Of a stretch of DNA of 64,000 bases, positions 19,837 to 29,435 are shown one piece after another. The position numbers were made by a program, and so were the translations under genes. The number at the start of each line of letters is the position of its first letter. Position 1 is the stretch's first letter. This DNA comes from Schizochytrium sp. CCTCC M209059 (lineage: Eukaryota; Sar; Bigyra; Thraustochytrida; Thraustochytriidae), in assembly GCA_000818945.1 (NCBI GenBank), contig KN805412.1, positions 250,523 through 314,522 on the forward strand. The letters are read 5' to 3'. Below the pieces are notes generated by a model. It saw nothing but the letters and a program-made list of their open reading frames with translations, ran no database searches and was not told the origin of the DNA.

Positions 19837-22800
19837 TTAGACGATGTTAAGCTCTCGAGACATCTCGTTTAGCTTCGGGGCTGATTTGTCACCACTTTCT
19901 GACTCATCGACGCAAGCTCTCAGACCAGTGTCCAGGAGTTCAGACGCGGCATCGTGATCGAGAAATCTTCCAGACTCGGTCATTTCAAGCATCTTGTTGA
20001 CATCGCGGATCCTTAATTGAGTCTCGCTCGCATCGGTTGCCTTCCCAACGAACAATAATATTGCTTCTGATGTCCTTGGGAAAGTCTCAGCAATAAGCTT
20101 TGCGTGCGCCCTGATTCGCTCCTCGCAATTCGGCCACAAGGGTTGAAGGCCATGAGACGGCGCGCGCTGACCCCCCTGCAGTGCAAATCCCAGCAAAGAC
20201 GCAAGATAAGCAGCGACTTTGTGATCTGCGCCACCACCGTTGCGACATCCGTGCAGCACAAAGTGTTCCACGACGGTTGGGTCAATGATGGCGTCTCCGG
20301 ATTGCTCGAGCAAAACTTCCACGCCTACATGAGTGTACCCATGTCGGCTCGAGCCGTACAAGCGAGGTGGAGTCTTGCTGATTGGGTCTCCTCGTTTAGC
20401 AAAGCGCCAGCACGAAGGGACGTGAAGATGGAAATACCTTTTGAATGCATGGTTCCCCACGCGAGGGGAACCAAACGTCGAGACCTGGACGAGTGCGCGC
20501 CTCGATGGCAAGGCCGTCGACAAATACAATCCGCAAACAGTGGCAAGTGCGCCACCCAAGGAATGGCCACTGGCAATGATTTTGTCAACCTCAGGGTGCG
20601 ATTCTAAATGCTGCGAAACGACCTCGTAAAGCTGGTCCTGAATTGAGCTAAACGCGAGAAGGAAGCCCCCATGAATTTTCGGCAAGCGATTAGTCTCTCC
20701 ATAGGACTCCAGAACCCTTTGAGCACGCGTCACAGCCGCAGACTCCGAGGGCTGGCCCGAAATACTCGCTCGAATGTTAGCTTCTAAGTTGGAAGTATCA
20801 GGTCTTGAGCCGGTAGATAAGTCATGGTCCGTTGTATCAGCAACGCTGCTGGAAGCAGCTTCTTTGTTGACTTGGTAATGAAGGGGCTTGCCTGACTCGG
20901 CAGAAGACTCGCGTGACTTTTGCTTCTTTCGCTTTTCAGTGTGCCTCCAAGACAGCGTCTTGAAGCCCATGCGCAAATCTGTTTGCGCGTTGCGCTTGCT
21001 GGTGGTGCCCCGAAAACCAATGAGAATGCGATCGCTCGTCGCAAGGACCCAGACGTGAGTATCTGTCTCATCATCCTTGATGTACGCAAGTTCGTGAATG
21101 TCCCTGGGCAGAATGCCTTCACCCGAGTGAAAGACCGAGCCGATATGGTACGTTGAGTGGGTGAGCTGAAAGTTGACGAGGTGCGTGTCCGTCACGAAGA
21201 CGGACTCGTCAAAGACAACCTCGCTCGCCAACTTGGTGCCAGTCTTCAGGTTTGGTGCCAGCGCTTCAAGTGCGTCTTTCTCAGAAGCAAAAACTTGCAC
21301 ACGTTTCCCGATCGTCTTGAAGGCTTTCGAAAAGAGCCAACCCGTCGGAGATGATATTGGAACCATAAGCAGCGTCCAGCCAATAATGAAAACCCACAAA
21401 AGGATTGTAAAACCTAGATCCCATGCGTCCACGCCCGTAGTCTCCAGGGAAATTCCTTTTACAACCAGCTTACCATCTTCAAACGCATAGTATCCGCTGT
21501 AGCCTATCAGTACATCCGCGATGCTAACATACATGATGCCGCACACATACAACGCTAAAAGGAGAAACGACATAAAGAGCATTTCAAGGTTGTACACGAG
21601 ATGGCGGTCGCGGGCTTCGATAAAGGTGAGCTTTCGAATAGCCGCTCGCGTGCGAGAGTTAATACGCATTGTGTACGCCCAAAGTGCTGCATCGAGAAAG
21701 ACGACAACAAAGTTACCAATGAAAGCAAGCTTTGCGGTTTCGTGGTCCACGTCACTGGAGCTGCAGTAATTGCTGCGAGTTGTTTCTTCCAACGCGCACA
21801 CGCGAATCACCGTGATCATGTTGACCAGAGGCACGAATCCAGGATGAACACCCAGATAAATATTCACAATGCACCCACGGAAAGCGAAATATGCCAGTGC
21901 CACGGGTATTGTCGGACTGGCGCGTGATGAGACGATGGTTCGCCACTGATTCAGGCGGCTTCCCGATATTTGCTTGGGAATTGGTTTGCGGGATAGCTGC
22001 GACATCATCAATGCATGGAAAATGAAAAAGCCGGTCAATGCAAGAGACCTCATGCTTGCGACGTAGTCCTTCATTTGCTCCAGATTGGTCTGGCGAGAGT
22101 TGATATTGAAAAAGATGAGCAACTTGAAGTCCTCTGTTGTCCATGCGAATGTTTTGTATATAAAGGCTCCATTATCACAAATGCAAACGCCCGCCACGGT
22201 GAGGGACACCATTGCGATGGAGAACGGTGTCCAGTATTTTCGCAAAATCCAACTGAACTGAACGCACAGAAGGATCAGCCCGAGAAACCAGCATGCAAGA
22301 TCTGCTATAATCGACACGCGGACCTGCCTTGCAGGGATCTCGCAGCCAGAGGTCTTGCCCAAGAAGTCCAATGCGCTCTCAAGCTCACCAGAGGAAAAGG
22401 CCCCCATGAGATTTTCATTGCACGCTCGCCCGTACTCCATAAAGCTGTCGCGCGTGAAAGGCATTACCTCGCCGGTGTTGTTGATGACTCCTTCGGTGTC
22501 ATTGCCGATTTCCAGCAGCGGCCATTCCACGGCGAAATGAGTCAGTGGAAAGCCGTCGCCGTACTGACTTGACGAAGGCAGGGACCTACCCGACGCAGTG
22601 AAGAGGCTGTACAACAGCATACCTAGGAGAATGCGTTCAGACGATTCAACGTCTTCGTCTTCGCCCTCGTTTGTTTCAGTCTCATTTTCGTCAAGTGCGA
22701 CCAGGGTGCTCCCGGTCGCGTTGGTTGTATTGCTGAGACTCGGTTCTATACCGAGTTGCGCAAAGCAGGTAGGCTCTTTCCAGTAGTAGTACACCAGAGC

Positions 22801-24231
22801 CGTCCAGCAAGCTCTCCACTCGCTCCACCGTTCTGCCGTTACAGTTGCGGATTCCTGTCCAGCCTCTTGCCGAAAGATACTCTCCTCCTCGTATACTAAG
22901 AGGGAAGTGGCGCTCGGGAGTTGAACACAGCTGGAACTTAAGGTATCAATAATCTCACCACTGCCCTGGAGCAGCTGGTCCTGGAAGTCCCTTAACAGGT
23001 AAGCAAGATGCCCAGAGGCGTTCACCAAAGAGCTCGTGACAAAGGAGTCCCTCAGAATTGCAGCAGCCACACTTGTGGTAGAGGTTGCTGAGGCCATCTC
23101 TGAAACCTCCGACGAGGCCACGCGCGCGAGTCTCACCTGCGAGCTGCTTTGAAACATTCGAGCGGCAAATATCGCCGGACTCGGCGCTGCAGATCTTGAG
23201 ACGCGCTCTTCGCTGGATGGCTCGTCGTCCTCAAAGATGCTCATCAAGGTCGAGGCGTCGCTATCATCCCGGCATGGCGCCAAAAATGTCTGGCCTAAGA
23301 GCTTTGCACACCTGGGCGCAAGACGCGATAACCCAAGGACGTCCAAGACGGAACCGGAGCTGATGTCAAGAAATTCGGGCCCGGTCTCCGAATCCGACGA
23401 TAAAAGCTCAAGGCCCATTGCAGTGAGGTCCCCGCACGGGTAGCATTCCGAGCCTGCGTAATCTCCTACGAGGCACTCCACCATTTGTGTGTAGCCAACC
23501 GCTGTGTCGTTTGCCGCGGTACCATTTGCGGCAACAGAGTCTATCTTTGCATAGCTACTGCGCGTCCAGCCTTTGTACAAATCGACAAGAAAGGTCCACA
23601 AGCATGTGGAGCTGTCCATTGCGCCCCCAAATACATCGTCGACGACGTCTATCAAGAGCAAAAGGGGTAGGATGATTTCGACCACAGCTAGCGTCTCTGC
23701 ATCGGTGGTGTTGGTGGTGTTGGTGGAATCGAGCGTCTCGGTGGCGTTGTCCTCAAAAAAGGTCTCAAACATTTCGAAGGTCCAAGGTTCGATAGGTATC
23801 CTCTCGAAATACGCGGATAAATTCGCGAGGTCGTTTGCAGTGCAAAAGGCACACTGTGGCACCATGCCGTCTGTGCCATCGGCCAGATCTTGATCTGGGA
23901 CGTCGATGAGCAGCGTCTGACGCATCATGAACTCGGCCATTGCCACATCTGCAAGGTCTCCATCTTGCCGGTCAAAGACTTTGTACCACTGATTCACCTC
24001 AAAGTTCCTCGCGACGGAGCCGCAGAGCGGCACGCTGATGCCCACGACGACGAAGGTGTACATGGCCCCGATGACCATGGCCAGGAACATGGCGATGATC
24101 GTGCAATTGATGGGCCTCGACCCGATAATCTCCAAGAGAACAAGCGGTTTAACGGCGTCCTCTGCGTCCGCCTTCCGCGGCGCGTCCGCCTTCCGCGGCA
24201 CGTCCGCGTTTCGCGGCACGTCCGCGTCCAT
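19837..24231 (-). CDS. multi-pass membrane protein with C-terminal class 3 lipase domain
   Basis: 1464 aa, single exon, using ATG 24229-24231. The frame continues further 5' only as a QASK repeat made by a CTTG microsatellite. Residues 1-27 repeat an ADVPRK/ADAPRK unit. TM1 is about 43-68. A roughly 570-residue lumenal/extracellular region follows, with many NxT/S sites and cysteines. About seven hydrophobic helices come next (about 637-960). The C-terminal cytosolic domain is an alpha/beta-hydrolase of the Lipase_3 type: ILIGFRGTTSKRN (oxyanion loop), SGHSLGGALATVCGLYL with nucleophile Ser near 1224, STFGSPRVGNHAFKRYF with the Asp region, and GYTHVGVEV nearby for the His region. Diacylglycerol lipases have membrane plus Lipase_3 parts but not this large ectodomain. 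The substrate is unknown; a membrane lipid is likely. Confidence 0.85.
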   Translation of the reverse strand: MDADVPRNADVPRKADAPRKADAEDAVKPLVLLEIIGSRPINCTIIAMFLAMVIGAMYTFVVVGISVPLCGSVARNFEVNQWYKVFDRQDGDLADVAMAEFMMRQTLLIDVPDQDLADGTDGMVPQCAFCTANDLANLSAYFERIPIEPWTFEMFETFFEDNATETLDSTNTTNTTDAETLAVVEIILPLLLLIDVVDDVFGGAMDSSTCLWTFLVDLYKGWTRSSYAKIDSVAANGTAANDTAVGYTQMVECLVGDYAGSECYPCGDLTAMGLELLSSDSETGPEFLDISSGSVLDVLGLSRLAPRCAKLLGQTFLAPCRDDSDASTLMSIFEDDEPSSEERVSRSAAPSPAIFAARMFQSSSQVRLARVASSEVSEMASATSTTSVAAAILRDSFVTSSLVNASGHLAYLLRDFQDQLLQGSGEIIDTLSSSCVQLPSATSLLVYEEESIFRQEAGQESATVTAERWSEWRACWTALVYYYWKEPTCFAQLGIEPSLSNTTNATGSTLVALDENETETNEGEDEDVESSERILLGMLLYSLFTASGRSLPSSSQYGDGFPLTHFAVEWPLLEIGNDTEGVINNTGEVMPFTRDSFMEYGRACNENLMGAFSSGELESALDFLGKTSGCEIPARQVRVSIIADLACWFLGLILLCVQFSWILRKYWTPFSIAMVSLTVAGVCICDNGAFIYKTFAWTTEDFKLLIFFNINSRQTNLEQMKDYVASMRSLALTGFFIFHALMMSQLSRKPIPKQISGSRLNQWRTIVSSRASPTIPVALAYFAFRGCIVNIYLGVHPGFVPLVNMITVIRVCALEETTRSNYCSSSDVDHETAKLAFIGNFVVVFLDAALWAYTMRINSRTRAAIRKLTFIEARDRHLVYNLEMLFMSFLLLALYVCGIMYVSIADVLIGYSGYYAFEDGKLVVKGISLETTGVDAWDLGFTILLWVFIIGWTLLMVPISSPTGWLFSKAFKTIGKRVQVFASEKDALEALAPNLKTGTKLASEVVFDESVFVTDTHLVNFQLTHSTYHIGSVFHSGEGILPRDIHELAYIKDDETDTHVWVLATSDRILIGFRGTTSKRNAQTDLRMGFKTLSWRHTEKRKKQKSRESSAESGKPLHYQVNKEAASSSVADTTDHDLSTGSRPDTSNLEANIRASISGQPSESAAVTRAQRVLESYGETNRLPKIHGGFLLAFSSIQDQLYEVVSQHLESHPEVDKIIASGHSLGGALATVCGLYLSTALPSRRALVQVSTFGSPRVGNHAFKRYFHLHVPSCWRFAKRGDPISKTPPRLYGSSRHGYTHVGVEVLLEQSGDAIIDPTVVEHFVLHGCRNGGGADHKVAAYLASLLGFALQGGQRAPSHGLQPLWPNCEERIRAHAKLIAETFPRTSEAILLFVGKATDASETQLRIRDVNKMLEMTESGRFLDHDAASELLDTGLRACVDESESGDKSAPKLNEMSRELNIV

Positions 24232-24466
24232 GGCTCCTCTGTTTCCCCTTGCGGCCTTTTGGGGTGCGTCCGGACAGACGGACGTGGAGGCGCGTGAGGC
24301 ACGCGAGCGCGCGACTTGCGCTTGCGCTCGCGCGCTTGCGTGCGCTAGTGGCGCCTGCGGCTTCCGGACTTTGCGTCCTGTTCGTGTTTGTGAGTTTGGT
24401 TTGTGAGCAAGGCTCGTGTCAGTCCTGCTCCGAGCCAGGCGTCCTTGCTTGCTTGCTCGCTTGCTC

Positions 24467-24522
<56 letters not shown>

Positions 24523-24526
24523 CTTG

Positions 24527-24575
<49 letters not shown>

Positions 24576-25244
24576 CGTCTTGCGATGTGGCCGCCTGGCC
24601 GCGCTCGCGCATGCGAATTTCTCTTCGCCGCTGCCTTGAGAGGATCCTCGAGGCCGATGCCGTGCTTGCTTCTGTTGGAGCCTGGGCTCTTGTGAGCTGA
24701 ATAAGGGACAAGGGTTTGTTCATGTTGGCGAGGATGGACTCTGAAAAGGACTTACAACCTAAGGATGACGCGCGCCCCGATGGAGGTCAAGGTGCAGGCG
24801 GTGAAAAATGGGGAGAATAAAGAAAGAAAGGCACATGCGCCATGAGTCGTGCTTGGCGATGAATTACGTACTATCAAAAGGAAAAGGTGAAGAAGTGACG
24901 GCTGTTGACGATACAATGGCGAGTTCGTGCTGGGTATATCAGCGTACGTTCTTGCTTGTGTTATAGGGACGAAAAAGATCTCGCGTGTGAGCGCACTGGT
25001 GGAATTCCGAATGTGGCTTGGCTCTGACCACAAAAGAGATTAGCACAACTCACGAGCTGCTGTAAAGAATCCGAAAATGTGCGCGAGCGGTGCTTGCACA
25101 TGCAGATACAAGCGCAGGTGAAGACGACGCCGGAGGGAAGCGGTGATGCACACGCGCAGAGGCAGGTCGGCGTGCAGGAAGCCTCACCTGACCGGACCGG
25201 ACGTGACCTCACCTGCCAGGCAGCAACAATGTGACGTCCGCATC
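24232..25244. other. 5' flank of the lipase gene with CTTG repeat; 3' flank of WD40 gene
   Basis: Contains the long CTTG tract (24443-24575). The rest is unremarkable, AT-richer from 24720 to 25080, with no gene supported. Confidence 0.5.
24443..24575. repeat. CTTG tetranucleotide microsatellite
   Basis: About 130 bases of nearly perfect CTTG/GCTT units interrupted by a few CTCG variants and one TTCTTGTG break. It lies about 210 bases 5' of the lipase start and could be in its 5' UTR. The same unit recurs at several other places in the window. Confidence 0.9.
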
Positions 25245-26453
25245 TCAGGACAAAAACTTGTAGCAGCTGAGCTTTCCGGAGAGCGATCCGAGGAAAAGAA
25301 GGTTCTGCTGCGGTACAACCTGAAGGCTAGTGACTGTGGAATTGCGATCATGGCCATTGAGGAAACCAAGATCTGTAAAGTCTGGAAGGTCCAGCACCTG
25401 TGCGGAGCCGTCAAGGAAACCGCAGATGAGAATAGACACGCCGGAGCTAAGCTGGTGCGTCTTCATGCACGTGAGCGCCTTGGGCCGCAACGGACTGTCC
25501 GGTGGGGGGTAGGTGAAGACCGGCTGAGAGTTGGGCGCGATGAGGCCCTGGTTGGCCGCCAAGTCCCAGACCTTGATGGTTTTGTCGGCCGAACAGGTGA
25601 GGAGAACGTTCTGATTGGGGCCAGTCCACCCGCAAATGTCTGTGACCATTTCGGAATGGGCCTGGAAGACAGACTCCTGAGCGCCCTGGACGGACCAAAT
25701 TTTGATTTCGCCGTTGAAGGCACCCGTGAAGATTTTGTTGTTCCACGCCGCAACCTTGCGCACAGGCGTGTCGTGCGCAAATTGGTTGCCCAGCGAGCCG
25801 ACCAGGTTCCATTTCTGGTCAAGCTTCCAGGCGCGGACGGTCTTGTCCTCGCTTGCGGTGAAAACGAACTCGCCGGCGACGCAGATGGACGTAACACGTC
25901 CCTGGTGCGCCGCTGGGAACTGAGCGTTGAGCTCAAAGTTGAAGATCTCGACGGGAGAAGCCATGAGGTTGTAGCCCTTGACAAAGCCAACGTCCTGGCC
26001 GGGCTGCGGCTGGTCTAAGTAGCCCACGAAGAGCCACCCCAGCTCGAAGCAGAGGCTACTGACTTCCTTGCCGTCGGGAGACTCGTTGCAGGTGCCGCTG
26101 TTGATGTCGAACATTTTCGTGATGCCGTCGGCACCTCCGGAAAAGAGAATGTTGTTCTCTGCCCAGAGCGTCAGGGCCTGGATCCCGGGTTTGCCCGGCA
26201 TGACGTGGGCGTCCACCGAGACATCAAAGGTGGCGATGCTGTCTGCGAACTTGATGCGCGTGCCGCGTCCCCGGCCGCTCGTGCCGCGGCCCCCGCCGCG
26301 CGAGTTTCCGCGCCGTCCCCGTCCTCGTCCGCCGCTATTGTTGTTGTTGTTGTTGTTATTGTAGTTTGCGTTCGACCCGCCTCGGCCCCGGCCCCTGCCG
26401 CCGCCGCCGCCGCGGCTGCTGTTGCCGCTGTGATTCCCGCCGCCGAAGTTCAT
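25245..26453 (-). CDS. RGG-box WD40 repeat protein (ZFWD-like)
   Basis: 402 aa, single exon, start ATG 26451-26453. Residues 1-65 are a low-complexity RGG/GN tail (G-R-G repeats and a poly-Asn run), typical of RNA-binding tails. The rest is a seven-bladed-type WD40 propeller: LFSGGADGITKMFDI, FVFTASEDKTVRAWKL, KIFTGAFNGEIKIWSV, LLTCSADKTIKVWDL, and LICGFLDGSAQVLDLPDF. The blade order and the LxxxNGH..TVTSL ending resemble plant ZFWD proteins, but no CCCH zinc finger is present, the RGG tail taking its place. A role in RNA metabolism or as a scaffold is likely. An assembly gap starts 86 bases 5' of the start codon. Confidence 0.82.
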   Translation of the reverse strand: MNFGGGNHSGNSSRGGGGGRGRGRGGSNANYNNNNNNNNSGGRGRGRRGNSRGGGRGTSGRGRGTRIKFADSIATFDVSVDAHVMPGKPGIQALTLWAENNILFSGGADGITKMFDINSGTCNESPDGKEVSSLCFELGWLFVGYLDQPQPGQDVGFVKGYNLMASPVEIFNFELNAQFPAAHQGRVTSICVAGEFVFTASEDKTVRAWKLDQKWNLVGSLGNQFAHDTPVRKVAAWNNKIFTGAFNGEIKIWSVQGAQESVFQAHSEMVTDICGWTGPNQNVLLTCSADKTIKVWDLAANQGLIAPNSQPVFTYPPPDSPLRPKALTCMKTHQLSSGVSILICGFLDGSAQVLDLPDFTDLGFLNGHDRNSTVTSLQVVPQQNLLFLGSLSGKLSCYKFLS

Positions 26454-26539
26454 CCTGCCGCCCTCGCCGCCGCCCTCGCGCCCGCCCTCGCGCGCGCGCA
26501 GCGCAGCCCGGCGCAGCCCAGCGCAGCGCTCGCGCGGCC

Positions 26540-27016
26540 NNNNNNNNNNNNNNNNNNNNNNNNNNNNNNNNNNNNNNNNNNNNNNNNNNNNNNNNNNNNN
26601 NNNNNNNNNNNNNNNNNNNNNNNNNNNNNNNNNNNNNNNNNNNNNNNNNNNNNNNNNNNNNNNNNNNNNNNNNNNNNNNNNNNNNNNNNNNNNNNNNNNN
26701 NNNNNNNNNNNNNNNNNNNNNNNNNNNNNNNNNNNNNNNNNNNNNNNNNNNNNNNNNNNNNNNNNNNNNNNNNNNNNNNNNNNNNNNNNNNNNNNNNNNN
26801 NNNNNNNNNNNNNNNNNNNNNNNNNNNNNNNNNNNNNNNNNNNNNNNNNNNNNNNNNNNNNNNNNNNNNNNNNNNNNNNNNNNNNNNNNNNNNNNNNNNN
26901 NNNNNNNNNNNNNNNNNNNNNNNNNNNNNNNNNNNNNNNNNNNNNNNNNNNNNNNNNNNNNNNNNNNNNNNNNNNNNNNNNNNNNNNNNNNNNNNNNNNN
27001 NNNNNNNNNNNNNNNN
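26540..27016. other. assembly gap (run of N)
   Basis: 477 undetermined bases, in GC-rich DNA (GCGCAGCCCAGCGCAGC repeats on the left edge). Apparent open frames crossing it are artefacts. Confidence 0.99.
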
Positions 27017-27922
27017 GAGTCCGGGTCTGGAGCGCGAAGAGGCCTATTGCGACAGTTAGGCCTCTTTCGCTGGGCCGTCGATTTCCTTTCTCTTTCGGCC
27101 GAGTCTTTCGCCTGCTTTCTTTTTGTTCTTGTTGGTGCAGGGCGAGCGTCTATAGTATCGTGGTTTTTATTTGTGTTTTGGGGGGCTTGCTTTTCTTTTC
27201 TTTTTGGTTGTTGTTGATGTTGTTTCTGTTGTTGGGCTTGGCGTCGTGGGTTGTTGGTGCTCCGCTTTCTTGCGCTGGCGCCGCGAGGCTGCATGCGGAC
27301 GGGCGGAGGGCGCAAGAAAAGCGCGGCCGCTGCCTGCGCCGAGCCCGAGCCCGGGTCGGGCCGGGTCGGAACCTAGCTGCAGGCAGGACGCAGCGAGAGT
27401 GGGCGTGCCGTGTAGTGAGTGCCATGGAGTGCGAGGCGGCCACTGCCCGCCGCTCGCTCGCTCGCGCGCTCGCTCGCGCGCTCGCTCGCTTTTACCGGCC
27501 TCAGGGGTAAGTGGGTTATAGCGGCGCGCAAGTGGAGAATGGCGAAGACGCGCACTTGCGGCGGCGCCGGGCGGAGGCCCATCGATTGTGGTTAAGTGCC
27601 ATAGTATGGAGTGATTGTTCGATTGATCGATTGATCGATTGATCGATCGATCGATCGATTGATCGATCGCAAGCCGCGCTGCCCGAGACGAGACGCGACG
27701 CGACGAGACGAGACGAGACAGTCAGTCAGTCAGTCAGACATCGCGGAGAGCAGCAGCAGCAGCAGCACCGACAGCAGCAGCGGCGGCGGCAATAGCAGCA
27801 GGGCCCAGGCCAGGTCGAGGAGCAGGAGCCGCGGTTTCAAGCAGTCGGCAGGCAGGAAGGCAGGCAAGCAGACAGGCAAGCAGACAGCCAGTCAAGCAAC
27901 AGAAGCAACAGCAGCAAGCAAG
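27017..27922. promoter_or_regulatory. 5' flank of the SOD-like gene
   Basis: Region between the gap and the SOD-like start. It has a CTCG run (about 27452-27490), a GATC/GATT palindromic tract (about 27627-27669), a GACGA/GACGC run (about 27688-27720) and CAG/GCAGGCAA repeats (about 27748-27885). No gene is convincing; it probably holds promoter and 5' UTR. Confidence 0.4.
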
Positions 27923-28387
27923 ATGGCCAAGTGCTCCGTCAAGCTGAGCAGCGTCGACGGCGCCATCCAGGGCGTCCTCAAGCTCGAGCAGGCCTCCGAG
28001 GCGGCGCCGACCACGATCCAGGGAGAGATCACCGGCCTCGCCCCCGGCAAGCATGGCGTCGCCGTCCTCGTGTCTGGCGATCTGAGCAACGCCCCGACCT
28101 CGCTCGGCGAGCACTTCAACCCGCACGGCAAGAACCACGGCGGCCCCGACGCTGACGAGCGCCACGTCGGCAGCCTCGGCAACGTCGAGGCCGACGCCGA
28201 CGGCAAGGCCACCGTCAGCATCTCCGACAAGCTCGTCAAGCTCATCGGCCCCCAGTCGATCATCGGCCGCGCCATCGCCGTCATGAGCCAGGAGGATGAT
28301 CTTGGCCTCGGTGGCCAGGAGCAGAGCCTGATCAACGGCAACGCCGGCCCTGCCATCGCCTTTGGTGTCGTCGGTATCCAGTGCTGA
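27923..28387 (+). CDS. Cu/Zn superoxide dismutase-fold protein lacking copper ligands
   Basis: 154 aa, full SOD1 length, start in AAGATGGCC. The fold is clear: VSGDLS.APTSLGEHFNP, HGGPDADERHVGSLGN, IIGRAIAV, and DDLGLGGQEQS. The metal site is not intact. In human SOD1 numbering, copper ligands H46, H48 and H120 are Ala47, Leu49 and Met121 here. Zinc ligands H63, H71 and H80 are kept (His64, His72, His81) but D83 is Ser84. The disulfide cysteines C57/C146 and active-site R143 are also gone. Classical dismutase activity is therefore unlikely. It could be a zinc-only structural relative, a chaperone-like domain, or a regulatory partner of a true SOD. No signal or targeting peptide is seen, so it is cytosolic. 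There are no frameshifts or stops, so the open frame appears maintained. Confidence 0.88.
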   Translation: MAKCSVKLSSVDGAIQGVLKLEQASEAAPTTIQGEITGLAPGKHGVAVLVSGDLSNAPTSLGEHFNPHGKNHGGPDADERHVGSLGNVEADADGKATVSISDKLVKLIGPQSIIGRAIAVMSQEDDLGLGGQEQSLINGNAGPAIAFGVVGIQC

Positions 28388-29435
28388 TCTTATTCCCCCC
28401 CCCCCCTTCTTTTATGCGTTTTTCTCCATAGTCCACACCACAAATGCAGCCCCTTTTCTCTTTCCAGCGCGCACGCGTGCGCGCACGCGTGCGGCGCTTT
28501 GACTCCGCGGCACGTTGCGTGCAGCGGCTAGTCGCATATTCCATCCGCCCCTCTACCTTTTGTGTGGCGGGACGTTACGCTACCACGTATACCCACCCAC
28601 CTTTTCACGGAATGCAGACGACAGCGTGCAAACTTCGGGGGTTGAAGGGATTTGGGTTTAGGCCGACACGAAATGAAGAAAAGAACAAGATGATCTTCTC
28701 GATGGCTGCTCTATTGCCTCTGCTTGATACCTTTGGTGGATTCAAATCTCCTTTTTTCTTGACTTGAGTTGACTTCTTCACTTCACGCCTTGCTTGGCCG
28801 CAGCGTTCGTGTGCCTTGAGAGAAATTAGCGTACGCACCGCTGGTCTGTGCATCTGCATGACATGTCTTCGACAAAAACACGCTGAGCCTAGCTCAGACT
28901 CGGCTCGCGCTCGTAAATTCATTGTGGCTTCGAAATCAATCTTTCACGGCCTGAACTGCGATCTTCCGGCCGCCCCCCCCCCCCCCGACAAGCACGGTCA
29001 TTTCTTTTCTTTTCTTTTCTGTGCCTTTTTCTTTCTTTACTGTCATACTCCCATCTGTTGCCAGTCATTTTCACGTCGTAAGTCCCTCTCCAGTTTACGT
29101 GTAAGTCTTTTGGAACAACGATTTAGCCTCACGACGCCCATCAGGACAAGTAAGGTCTCGTTTTTTCCACACGCACAAGTACACGCCTGTCTCCGTCCTC
29201 ACAACTCACAGCACGTAATTTTATGCCATTTCTGTCTCAAAGGCCTCATAACACCAAAGAGAACAAGTCGTATTATCTTCTTTATTCCACAAGCACACCT
29301 ATACGCCTGTCTACATCTACACAACACGCATCACCATTCAATTTTGGCACCAAACACATCTCCACTCTTTCGTCTTCACGACCGTGAATCGATACAGCTA
29401 GTTTTTGTTTTGTCCTCAGTTTTGGTTCATTTTGT
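28388..29435. other. convergent intergenic region with a degenerate tandem duplication
   Basis: About 1 kb between converging genes, with C runs (28396-28407, 28974-28986) and T/C-rich DNA. A diverged repeat of about 117 bases lies at about 29140-29360: each copy holds ACAAGT followed by a T-rich stretch, then CACAAG and ACGCCTGTCT. No gene is supported. Confidence 0.5.

Noticed and set aside
24232..24723. N-terminal extension of the lipase with QASK repeats
   Set aside because: Generated by the CTTG microsatellite; the ATG at 24231 starts the first non-repeat protein sequence. Kept as a caution in the findings.
26205..27315. Open frames crossing the run of N
   Set aside because: Open only because the gap is read as unknown residues.
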